Shown here in pieces: positions 1 to 5,345 of a DNA stretch of 6,609 nt. Source of the DNA: Rhodoferax sp. (GTDB taxonomy: Bacteria; Pseudomonadota; Gammaproteobacteria; Burkholderiales; Burkholderiaceae_C); assembly GCA_028711355.1 (NCBI GenBank), contig JAQTSL010000213.1, positions 1 to 6,609 of the forward strand, written 5' to 3'. Position numbers and translations under genes: made by a program. The notes under the pieces were generated by a model, which saw only the letters and a list, made by a program, of their open reading frames with translations, ran no database searches and was not told where the DNA came from. Within the stretch, counting starts at the first letter, position 1, and each line of letters begins with the position of its first letter.

Positions 1-1
1 T

Positions 2-376
2 GACGCGACCGACAAGGTCCTCGGACGAGTAGCCAGCGAAGTTGCTCTCCGTTTACGCGGCAAACACAAGGCCATTTACACGCCTCACGTCGATACCGGC
101 GACTTCATCATCGTCACCAACGCAGCCCAACTGCGCGTGACCGGTGCCAAAGCGCTCGACAAACTGTACTACAGCCATTCGGGTTTTCCGGGTGGCATCA
201 GCTCTACCAACTTCCGCGATATGCAAGCCGCTCACCCGGGCCGCGCTTTGGAAAAAGCCGTCAAGGGGATGTTGCCCAAGGGCCCGCTGGGCTATGCGAT
301 GATCAAGAAGCTCAAGGTCTATGGCGGTGCCGAACACCCGCATACGGCCCAGCAACCCAAAGTGTTGGAAATCTAA
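2..376 (+). CDS. rplM: 50S ribosomal protein L13 (5'-truncated by window edge)
   Basis: Large-subunit ribosomal protein L13, which binds 23S rRNA early in 50S assembly. The frame is open from base 2 to the TAA at 374-376, giving 124 residues. Family hallmarks include DATDKVLGR at the visible start, LRGKHKAIYTPHVDTGD, the conserved block KAVKGMLPKGPLG and the C-terminal AEHPHTAQQPKVLEI. By alignment from memory with the 142-residue E. coli L13, about 18 N-terminal residues lie outside the window. The stop codon is embedded in the Shine-Dalgarno sequence of the next gene (TAAGGAG), so L13 and S9 are very likely co-transcribed and translationally coupled, as in the classical rplM-rpsI operon. 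Its promoter is not in the window. Nothing in the visible part looks damaged. Confidence 0.98.
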   Translation, partial: DATDKVLGRVASEVALRLRGKHKAIYTPHVDTGDFIIVTNAAQLRVTGAKALDKLYYSHSGFPGGISSTNFRDMQAAHPGRALEKAVKGMLPKGPLGYAMIKKLKVYGGAEHPHTAQQPKVLEI

Positions 377-385
377 GGAGCTCAC

Positions 386-778
386 ATGATTGGTGAATGG
401 AACAATGGTACCGGCCGTCGCAAATCGAGCGTGGCACGTGTTTTTCTCAAAAAAGGCTCTGGCCAGATCGTCGTTAACGGCAAAGACATTCAAGCGTTCT
501 TTGGCCGCGAAACCTCGATCATGATCTGCAAGCAGCCCCTGATGCTGACCAACCACGCGCAAACTTTTGACATCATGGTCAACGTGGCAGGTGGTGGTGA
601 ATCAGGCCAGGCTGGTGCGGTGCGCCACGGCATTACGCGCGCGCTGATCGACTACGACGCCACGCTCAAACCGGCGCTCAGCCAGGCTGGCTTTGTCACG
701 CGTGATGCGCGCGAAGTGGAGCGTAAAAAAGTCGGTTTGCACGGCGCGCGCCGTCGCAAGCAGTTCTCCAAGCGTTAA
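386..778 (+). CDS. rpsI: 30S ribosomal protein S9
   Basis: Small-subunit ribosomal protein S9, 130 residues, the usual length for the family. It sits in the 30S head, and its C-terminal tail reaches the P-site tRNA. Visible hallmarks are GTGRRKSSVARVFLKKG near the N-terminus, the central VAGGGESGQAGAVRHGITRAL block, and the basic C-terminus ending GARRRKQFSKR, whose final Lys-Arg is the typical S9 ending. The ATG at 386 is chosen because a strong Shine-Dalgarno (TAAGGAG, 374-380) lies 5 bases upstream. That site overlaps the rplM stop, and the intergenic gap is only 9 bases. It is the second gene of the L13-S9 operon, and a hairpin follows 18 bases after its stop. No anomalies were seen. Confidence 0.98.
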   Translation: MIGEWNNGTGRRKSSVARVFLKKGSGQIVVNGKDIQAFFGRETSIMICKQPLMLTNHAQTFDIMVNVAGGGESGQAGAVRHGITRALIDYDATLKPALSQAGFVTRDAREVERKKVGLHGARRRKQFSKR

Positions 779-796
779 ACATTTTTTACGCACCTC

Positions 797-830
797 AACA
801 GCCGCCCGGGTGCAAATTCTGGCGGCTGTT
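797..830 (+). terminator. Hairpin after the rplM-rpsI operon, probable terminator
   Basis: A perfect 10-bp inverted repeat, AACAGCCGCC (797-806) and GGCGGCTGTT (821-830), encloses a 14-base loop. It starts 18 bases after the rpsI stop. The right arm is followed by TACTTTG, so the U-tract is poor for a canonical intrinsic terminator. A run of six T lies before the hairpin (782-787), on the wrong side for + strand termination. Position and stem strength support an operon end. Termination efficiency cannot be judged, and the hairpin might instead protect the mRNA 3' end. Confidence 0.65.
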
Positions 831-840
831 TACTTTGTAA

Positions 841-927
841 AATCTTGCGGGACAGACCAACCGTTACACGCAGTGAACTTTGCTCTGTCCCCAACCATTT
901 TGAATCTTGCGGGACAGACCAACCGTT
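841..927 (-). repeat. REP-like palindromic repeat array, subfamily A (one full unit plus a partial unit)
   Basis: A perfect 25-bp direct repeat (841-865 and 903-927) begins AATCTTGCGGGACAGACC, with a period of 62 bases. It is the edge of a larger palindromic unit. The full unit at 849-896 has outer arms GGGACAGA (849-856) and TCTGTCCC (884-891). Its inner stem is GTT-A-CAC (863-869) with GTG-AAC (873-878), with one bulged A around a GCA loop (TGC on the other strand). A 14-base linker (897-910) separates it from the second copy, which stops half way at 927, at the inner stem. The unit is assigned to the - strand because there it reads GGTTGGGGACAGAGC through GGTCTGTCCC, matching the + strand array at 2554-2653. 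It fills most of the rpsI to next-gene interval. REP-like elements of this kind are usually mobilised by RAYT transposases; none is encoded here. Confidence 0.85.
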
Positions 928-933
928 TAGAGA

Positions 934-1680
934 ATGCGCCCGATCATGAAACTGCGCCTGCTGTTACGACAACTGACGGTTAGTGCACCGCGCATGGCCG
1001 TACGCAGTGCACTGCCGTGGCCATTGCGGTGGGCTGGTCTGGCATTGGTAGCCGGTTTTTGCGCTGCAATTGCGCTGTGGTCGTTTGAGTTTGGTAAAGA
1101 GATCGCCGGGCTGGACCACGGCAACAAAGAACAGTTGCAACAGGCGCGCACTGAAAACGCCACGCTTCAGGCGCAACTACATGTGTTAGCCGCTGAACGC
1201 AACAAGGCGCAGTCGATTGCCAACACCGCCGACACCCGGCTGACCGCAGAGAAGGCGGCGCAGGAAAAGTTGGTCGAGGTCAACCGTAGTTTGCAGGCGG
1301 AAAACCAGCAACTGCGCGACGACCTGGGCTTTTTTGAGCAACTGTTGCCCAGCTCGGGCACTGAAGCGTCGGCACTGACGATCCGGGGCTTGCAGGTGGC
1401 TCGCTTGCCCAGTGGCGAATTGCAGTGGCAGGTGCTGGTGATTCAGGGTACCAAAAATCCGCAGGAATGGGATGGTCAGATTGAACTGGTTTTTGCTGGT
1501 ACCCTCGCTGGCAAAGCGTGGGCCGGTCGTCTGCCAGCAGGGACCGTACCCATCAAGATGAAACAATACGGTCGCTTGCAAGGGCTTTTTGCGGTACCGG
1601 CGCAGACTGTTGTCAAGTCGGTGACGGCCAGGCTGTTGCAGGGTGCTACGGTGCGGGCCCAGCGTACCGTCAAAATTTAG
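934..1680 (+). CDS. Membrane-anchored coiled-coil protein of unknown function (DUF6776-like)
   Basis: A 248-residue protein I cannot assign to a biochemical function. It has a basic N-terminus (residues 1-29, several Arg/Lys). One hydrophobic segment at about 31-48 (GLALVAGFCAAIALW) predicts a single-pass anchor with the N-terminus inside. A long Gln/Ala/Leu/Glu-rich stretch at about 56-125 (QLQQARTENATLQAQL and so on) looks like a periplasmic coiled coil. A C-terminal β-rich domain of about 100 residues follows the motif DDLGFFEQLLP. From memory this matches the betaproteobacterial family annotated DUF6776; that is not verified. The start is uncertain: ATG 934 has only a weak AGAGA directly before it, and ATG 946 places that AGAGA 12 bases away. 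A half REP-like unit ends 6 bases before ATG 934, so the native leader may have been altered. The bactofilin gene follows after 35 bases, suggesting co-expression. Confidence 0.8.
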   Translation: MRPIMKLRLLLRQLTVSAPRMAVRSALPWPLRWAGLALVAGFCAAIALWSFEFGKEIAGLDHGNKEQLQQARTENATLQAQLHVLAAERNKAQSIANTADTRLTAEKAAQEKLVEVNRSLQAENQQLRDDLGFFEQLLPSSGTEASALTIRGLQVARLPSGELQWQVLVIQGTKNPQEWDGQIELVFAGTLAGKAWAGRLPAGTVPIKMKQYGRLQGLFAVPAQTVVKSVTARLLQGATVRAQRTVKI

Positions 1681-1697
1681 GCCGCCAAAGGGTGGCC

Positions 1698-1712
1698 ATG
1701 AACGAAAGGTAA
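1698..1712 (+). other. Four-codon mini-ORF (M-N-E-R-stop) directly before the bactofilin start
   Basis: ATG AAC GAA AGG TAA sits between the coiled-coil gene and the bactofilin gene. AAAGGG (1687-1692) lies five bases before its ATG, which is good Shine-Dalgarno spacing. Its codons GAA AGG form the Shine-Dalgarno of the bactofilin gene. Its TAA directly abuts the ATG at 1713, and it is in the same frame as the bactofilin. It could be a translated leader that couples translation, or a former start disabled by an in-frame stop. Translation is unproven. Confidence 0.3.
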
Positions 1713-1715
1713 ATG

Positions 1716-2120
1716 ATGTTCAAAAGCAAAAAACAACCCGCTATCAAGAGCCTGATTGCGCCAGACTGCGTGTTGGAAGGACATTTCAATTTTGCCGACG
1801 GCTTGCGCGTTGACGGTGTCATCAAGGGCAATTTGACCGGCTTGCCAAGCGCACCCAGTATGCTGGTCATTTCAGAATCTGCCAGCGTGGTCGGGGCCGT
1901 GGTGGCAGACCACATCATCATCAACGGACAGGTTCAGGGGCCGGTGCAGGCTCGTACCCTGCTGGAGCTGCAACCCAAGGCGCGCGTCACCGGCGACGTT
2001 TCCTACCAGACCCTTGAGATGCACCGCGGCGCGGTGGTCGATGGCCGTTTGATCCCGACGATTGCCGAGGTGCGCGATCAGGATAAACCCACACTCAAGC
2101 TGGCGGCAAACAACCGTTGA
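1716..2120 (+). CDS. Bactofilin (polymer-forming cytoskeletal protein)
   Basis: A bactofilin-family protein of 134 residues, a typical small size. These proteins self-assemble without nucleotide into filaments or membrane-associated sheets through a right-handed β-helix, and they scaffold cell-wall enzymes. The core runs from about residue 12 to 110 with regularly spaced Gly/Val/Ile turns: GLRVDGVIKGNL, SASVVGAVVADHIIINGQVQGPV, and LELQPKARVTGDVSYQTLEMHRGAVVDG. A short basic N-terminal tail (MFKSKKQP) and a polar C-terminal tail flank it, as is usual. Two adjacent ATGs exist (1713 and 1716). The one at 1716 is preferred because AAAGG (1705-1709) lies 6 bases upstream of it but only 3 bases from 1713. 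It follows the membrane coiled-coil gene by 35 bases and precedes erpA by 58. Family assignment is firm; the cellular role here is not known. Confidence 0.9.
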   Translation: MFKSKKQPAIKSLIAPDCVLEGHFNFADGLRVDGVIKGNLTGLPSAPSMLVISESASVVGAVVADHIIINGQVQGPVQARTLLELQPKARVTGDVSYQTLEMHRGAVVDGRLIPTIAEVRDQDKPTLKLAANNR

Positions 2121-2149
2121 CTGCATTTCCGACAATTTTGGTGTAGTAT
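2117..2149 (+). promoter_or_regulatory. Possible erpA promoter overlapping the bactofilin stop
   Basis: A -35-like TTGACT (2117-2122) contains the bactofilin stop TGA. A -10-like TAGTAT lies at 2144-2149. The 21-base spacing between them is too long for a good σ70 promoter. The alternative -10 TGTAGT (2142-2147) gives 19 bases. The 58-base AT-richer gap and the change of function from bactofilin to Fe-S delivery make a separate erpA promoter plausible. I saw no convincing IscR-type site. Confidence 0.3.
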
Positions 2150-2178
2150 TTCGTTTCACTTTTCAAACAGAGGTCCCC

Positions 2179-2544
2179 ATGAGCGCTGTCGCCGACAACA
2201 TTGCAACCGAAATGCCCGACCCCATCCTCTTTACCGACAGCGCTGCCGCCAAGGTGGCCGACCTGATCGCCGAAGAGGGCAACCCAGACCTGAAGTTGCG
2301 CGTGTTTGTGCAGGGTGGGGGCTGTTCCGGCTTTCAGTACGGTTTTACCTTTGACGAAGTTGTCAACGACGACGACACCACCATGACCAAAAATGGTGTG
2401 TCACTGCTGATCGATGCGATGAGCTACCAGTATCTGGTGGGCGCCGAGATTGACTACAAAGAAGACCTGCAAGGCGCCCAGTTTGTCATCAAGAACCCGA
2501 ACGCCACCACCACTTGTGGGTGCGGGTCGAGCTTTGGGGTGTAA
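2179..2544 (+). CDS. erpA: Iron-sulfur cluster insertion protein ErpA (A-type carrier)
   Basis: An A-type Fe-S carrier of 121 residues that delivers clusters to apo-enzymes, in E. coli including the isoprenoid-pathway IspG/IspH. It is a single HesB/IscA domain. The three ligand cysteines are all present: Cys49 in VQGGGCSGFQYGF, and Cys113 and Cys115 in TTTCGCGSSF near the C-terminus. ErpA rather than IscA is suggested by the acidic N-terminal extension, the PDPILFTDSAAAKV start, and the neighbourhood, since erpA close to rplM-rpsI is familiar in Burkholderiales and no isc genes are nearby. The frame is open further upstream to 2062, but the real start is ATG 2179. It has AGAGG (2169-2173) five bases upstream, and the family N-terminus begins there. 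It converges on anmK, with 7 bases between the stop codons. A REP palindrome begins 9 bases after its stop and could stabilise or end the transcript. Confidence 0.95.
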   Translation: MSAVADNIATEMPDPILFTDSAAAKVADLIAEEGNPDLKLRVFVQGGGCSGFQYGFTFDEVVNDDDTTMTKNGVSLLIDAMSYQYLVGAEIDYKEDLQGAQFVIKNPNATTTCGCGSSFGV

Positions 2545-2551
2545 ATCTTAA

Positions 2552-3781
2552 TCAGTTGGGGTCAGAGCACATTCGCTGCGCGAAGTGGTCTGACCCACAA
2601 GTTTCAGGATAGTTGGGGTCAGAGCATATTCGCTGCGCGAAGTGGTCTGACCCGCAATAAATCGCGCCCAGAATGCGCGGACCGGCAGCGCCGGTGACGC
2701 TGGGCAGGTTGCCCGGGAGGCGGTTCACCGTTTGCCGGGCCAGCCAGGCAAATGCGGCAGCCTCTACTTGCAGCGGCGGCAAACCGTGCTGATCTGAGGT
2801 CTGAACAGTGCTGGCTGGCAACAGCGCTTGCAGCCGCTCAAGCAGAAACTGGTTGAACGCGCCGCCGCCACACACAATCACCAAATTGCTATTTGAAGCG
2901 TAGCGCTTGATGCTTTCTGCACAAGCGCTGGCGGTCAATTCAGTCAGTGTAGTCTGGACATCCTGCGGGTTTAGCGCTGGCAATGAAGTCAGCTTCAATT
3001 GCAACCAATCGGCGTTGAACAGGTCGCGCCCGGTGCTTTTGGGTGGCGCCAGCTCAAAAAATGGTTCGTCGCGCAACCGGCGCAACAAATCTGGCAGACA
3101 GCGCCCACCAGCGGCCCATTGGCCAGCGGCGTCAAAGGTGGCACCGGTGTGGCGCTGACACCAGGCGTCCAGCAGCGCGTTGCCGGGGCCGCAATCAAAG
3201 CCAATCACCGGGGTTCCCGCGTCGCCGGGCAAGACGCTCAGGTTAGCGATGCCACCCAGATTGAGCACTGCCACCACGGCGCCAGCCCGACCAAACACCT
3301 GTTGATGAAAAGCCGGCACCAGCGGCGCGCCCTGTCCGCCGGCAGCAACGTCGCGGCTGCGCAGGTCGGCCACCACGTCGATGCCAGTGCGCTCGGCCAG
3401 CAGCGCTGCGTTGAGCAACTGGATGCTGTAACCGACATTGCCTTCGGCCGCCGTCAGACGCGGTTGGTGCCGAACCGTTTGGCCATGGGCGCCGATGGCG
3501 CGCACGTCGCGCGCTGCTAAACCCTGTCGGTTCAGTTGTTTGAGCAGAGCTTCGACCACTTCGGCATAAGCGCGGGCGATGGCGTTGCCGGCCAGTGCGG
3601 CGCGGTGCAATTCGTTATGGCCAGGTGTATTGAGTGCCAGCAACTGCGCTCTGAAATCAGCCGCAAAGACCAAGCTGGCACTGGCCAGAACATGCACGCC
3701 AGCGTCAGAAAAATCGACCGCAACACCGTCAACACCGTCGAGCGAGGTGCCCGACATCAGTCCGATAAAGTAACCTGCCAT
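2552..3781 (-). CDS. anmK: Anhydro-N-acetylmuramic acid kinase with REP-derived C-terminal tail
   Basis: AnmK hydrolyses the anhydro ring of 1,6-anhydroMurNAc and phosphorylates it to MurNAc-6-P, a cytosolic step of peptidoglycan recycling. Family features: GLMSGTSLDGVDGV (7-20, phosphate-binding loop), GAHGQTVRHQP (98-107), LGGIANLS (175-182), GFDCGPGNALLDAW (194-207, with Asp196 in the catalytic-base position), PPKSTGRDLFN (246-256), CGGGAFN (304-310), and LPPLQVEAAAFAWLA (335-349, with conserved Glu340). The conserved core ends at LGAIY (371-375), near the usual family length of about 370. Residues 376-409 are an extra tail encoded wholly by two REP-like units (2552-2656). ATG 3781 is the only standard start after an in-frame TGA at 3803-3805, yet no Shine-Dalgarno precedes it. 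It lies 52 bases downstream of the peptidase gene on the same strand, so a shared transcript is likely. Confidence 0.95.
   Translation of the reverse strand: MAGYFIGLMSGTSLDGVDGVAVDFSDAGVHVLASASLVFAADFRAQLLALNTPGHNELHRAALAGNAIARAYAEVVEALLKQLNRQGLAARDVRAIGAHGQTVRHQPRLTAAEGNVGYSIQLLNAALLAERTGIDVVADLRSRDVAAGGQGAPLVPAFHQQVFGRAGAVVAVLNLGGIANLSVLPGDAGTPVIGFDCGPGNALLDAWCQRHTGATFDAAGQWAAGGRCLPDLLRRLRDEPFFELAPPKSTGRDLFNADWLQLKLTSLPALNPQDVQTTLTELTASACAESIKRYASNSNLVIVCGGGAFNQFLLERLQALLPASTVQTSDQHGLPPLQVEAAAFAWLARQTVNRLPGNLPSVTGAAGPRILGAIYCGSDHFAQRICSDPNYPETCGSDHFAQRMCSDPN
2554..2596 (+). repeat. REP-like palindrome, subfamily B, copy 1
   Basis: This is a 43-base unit beginning AGTTGGGGTCAGAGCAC. The outer arms are GGGTCAGA (2559-2566) and TCTGACCC (2589-2596). 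The inner stem is TTCGC (2572-2576) and GCGAA (2580-2584) around a TGC loop. Between them GCAC faces GTGG with one G-G mismatch and a bulged A. It lies 9 bases past the erpA stop and codes, on the - strand, for the last residues of AnmK. The anmK stop TGA uses base 2554 as its first - strand T. Confidence 0.92.
2611..2653 (+). repeat. REP-like palindrome, subfamily B, copy 2
   Basis: The second 43-base unit is identical to the first except for C2570 becoming T2627, which turns a C-G pair into a T-G wobble. The period is 57 bases, made of the 43-base unit plus a 14-base linker (ACAAGTTTCAGGAT, 2597-2610). Because 57 is 19 codons, both copies are read in the same frame on the - strand, where they encode near-identical 15-residue peptides in the AnmK tail. 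The array resembles a bacterial interspersed mosaic element rather than an IS; no transposase is present. Confidence 0.92.
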
Positions 3782-3807
3782 GACCGGAATGACGCTGCGA
3801 CGTCAGC

Positions 3808-3824
3808 CAGCGCAGGGCGCGCTG
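3808..3824 (-). other. Small intercistronic hairpin between the M23 peptidase gene and anmK
   Basis: CAGCGC (3808-3813) and GCGCTG (3819-3824) form a perfect 6-bp stem around a 5-base loop, in the 52-base gap between the peptidase stop and the anmK start. There is no T-run on either side, so it is not a convincing terminator. It might affect anmK translation or mRNA processing, or it may be chance in GC-rich DNA. Confidence 0.3.
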
Positions 3825-3833
3825 TCCTGGGTA

Positions 3834-5204
3834 CTACTCAAAGTGTGCTGCCGAGACGCTGGCGGCCGCCTGCAATTGATCACGTACGTGGCCCGCAAGC
3901 TGCCGGAATGCCGGCAACGCCGCTGCTGGCACCGGCACCGTTTCACTGCTGCGCGCCAGCGCCATCGGGTTGTGCTGAATGCCGTTGACGCGCACCTCAA
4001 AGTGCAGATGCGGGCCGGTGGCCCAACCAGTTGAGCCAACCAATCCGATGGTGTCACCCTGGCCGACGTTTTGTCCACGCCGTACCAGAATACGGCTCAG
4101 GTGGGCATAGACCGTTTCGGTGTTATTGCGATGTTTGACAAACACCACATTGCCATAGCCGTTCTGGCCCCCGGCAAACGACACCACGCCGTCGCCAACG
4201 GTTCGCGCCGGGGTGCCGGTGGGGGCGGCAAAATCGGTACCCAGGTGGCGGCGCCACTGGTTCAGGACCGGGTGGAAGCGCATCGCAAACCCGCTGCTGA
4301 CGCGCGAGAACTGCACCGGCGAGCTCAGAAACGCGCGGCGCAAACTCTGCCCGTCCAGCGAGTAATAGCCACCACGGCTGGTCACTGCCTGGCCGGTGCC
4401 AAGCGGCGACTGGAACCACATGGCCTGGAAGGTTTTGCCAGCGTTGACAAATTCGGCGCTCAGCACGCGCCCGCTGCGCAGCGGTTCGCCGTCGCCCTGC
4501 AACACTTCATAGACCACGTTGAACCGATCGCCCTTGCGCAACGCGCGGCGAAAGTCGATATCGCCCGAAAAAATTTCTGCCAACTGGGTTGCCACTGTGT
4601 CGGGCAAGCCAGCGGCGTCGGTGGCAGCAAACAGCGACGATTCGATGCTGCCACTGGCCAGACGCGTGGAAGATTCGAGCGGTGCCGTTTCCAGGCGCGA
4701 AGTAAAAGTAGCACCGCTGCGCTGAACCACCAAACGGCGAAACTGACCGCTGTCATCGGCACTCCAGCGTGCGGTCAAGCTGCCCAGCAACTGGGTGTCA
4801 GCCGTTTGGACGGTGATGTTGCGACCGGCCCGGCCCAGCAAATGCTGGCGTACCAGCGGATCCTGGCGCATGAATTGTGCGGCGGCAAGGTCCTGCACGC
4901 CGATCCTGACCAGCAATGTGTCTGCACTATCGGTTGAACGGCTCAGGTCAGAGCGATAGAGGTTGAAAGCGGGCGCAGCCAGCTCTGGGCGCTCAATCGT
5001 CAACGGCATCTGAATCGCCTCAATGACGTTTTGAACCGGCAGCCGATCGACGTCTGGGCCGAGCGAAACCAGCGCCCAGGCGCCACCGGTGGCACCTACG
5101 ACGACGCTGGCTGTCAGATAACCCAGCCAGCGACCATGCCGTTGCAGCAGCGGCCGAGCGCTGTCCCAACAGGTCTGGCTGAAACAAAAAATTGAATGGA
5201 GCAA
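3834..5204 (-). CDS. Membrane-anchored M23 (LytM-type) peptidoglycan endopeptidase
   Basis: An MepM/NlpD-like M23 metallopeptidase, predicted to cut peptide cross-links of peptidoglycan in the periplasm. Numbering is from the TTG at 5204 (456 residues). A transmembrane anchor lies at about 28-48 (GYLTASVVVGATGGAWALVSL). An OapA/LysM-like region lies at about 88-143. The catalytic M23 domain (about 305-415) keeps the zinc and catalytic residues: His320 and Asp324 in HLGTDFAAP, His368 in YAHLS, and His399 and His401 in GPHLHFEV. The domain therefore looks active. The start is unsettled because the frame has no ATG. Candidates are TTG 5204 (an ACAGG nine bases upstream and about 27 residues before the anchor), TTG 5240, GTG 5267, GTG 5294 and TTG 5360, the last inside tyrS. 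The gene is divergent from tyrS and is followed on the same strand by anmK, which recycles the products of wall turnover. Confidence 0.88.
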   Translation of the reverse strand: MLHSIFCFSQTCWDSARPLLQRHGRWLGYLTASVVVGATGGAWALVSLGPDVDRLPVQNVIEAIQMPLTIERPELAAPAFNLYRSDLSRSTDSADTLLVRIGVQDLAAAQFMRQDPLVRQHLLGRAGRNITVQTADTQLLGSLTARWSADDSGQFRRLVVQRSGATFTSRLETAPLESSTRLASGSIESSLFAATDAAGLPDTVATQLAEIFSGDIDFRRALRKGDRFNVVYEVLQGDGEPLRSGRVLSAEFVNAGKTFQAMWFQSPLGTGQAVTSRGGYYSLDGQSLRRAFLSSPVQFSRVSSGFAMRFHPVLNQWRRHLGTDFAAPTGTPARTVGDGVVSFAGGQNGYGNVVFVKHRNNTETVYAHLSRILVRRGQNVGQGDTIGLVGSTGWATGPHLHFEVRVNGIQHNPMALARSSETVPVPAAALPAFRQLAGHVRDQLQAAASVSAAHFE

Positions 5205-5304
5205 GGAATGAAACCTGTAGATAGAGACGGTATTTGCCAAAAACGGCCAGCGCGTGGTGTGGCGCACAGACAGCCACTTAAAATGGCCGTCCACCCCGCG
5301 CCGA

Positions 5305-5312
5305 AGTATAAC
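5305..5312. promoter_or_regulatory. Overlapping divergent -10-like elements between tyrS and the M23 peptidase gene
   Basis: AGTATAAC carries TATAAC (5307-5312) on the + strand, 33 bases before the tyrS ATG. It also carries TATACT (5310 to 5305) on the - strand, facing the peptidase gene. Each matches the σ70 -10 consensus at five of six positions. Neither has a recognisable TTGACA-like -35 at 16-18 bases. If both are used, the two transcription starts would compete for the same DNA. This is an inference from sequence only. Confidence 0.35.
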
Positions 5313-5345
5313 TGTGGCTCCCCCGTTCGCATCCAGAAAAACCCT

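Noticed and set aside
841..927. CRISPR array or insertion-sequence end
   Set aside because: There are only one full unit and one partial unit, the linker recurs in diverged form at the second array, the unit is palindromic, and no cas or transposase gene is present. A REP-like element explains it better.
2062..2178. Upstream extension of the erpA frame
   Set aside because: It overlaps the end of the bactofilin gene and has no family similarity. ATG 2179 has a good Shine-Dalgarno and matches the ErpA N-terminus.
2999..3520. 173-residue open frame on the + strand opposite anmK
   Set aside because: It is a shadow of anmK, with low-complexity Ala/Gln/Arg composition and no convincing ribosome site or domain.
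4071..4937. 288-residue open frame on the + strand opposite the M23 peptidase gene
   Set aside because: It lies wholly antisense to a gene with intact catalytic motifs. Its Ala/Arg/Gly-rich composition is typical of GC-rich shadow frames, and it has no recognisable domain.
5196..5345. Upstream extension of the tyrS frame
   Set aside because: The extra residues do not resemble TyrRS, and the region is the divergent intergenic and promoter space. ATG 5346 fits the family start.
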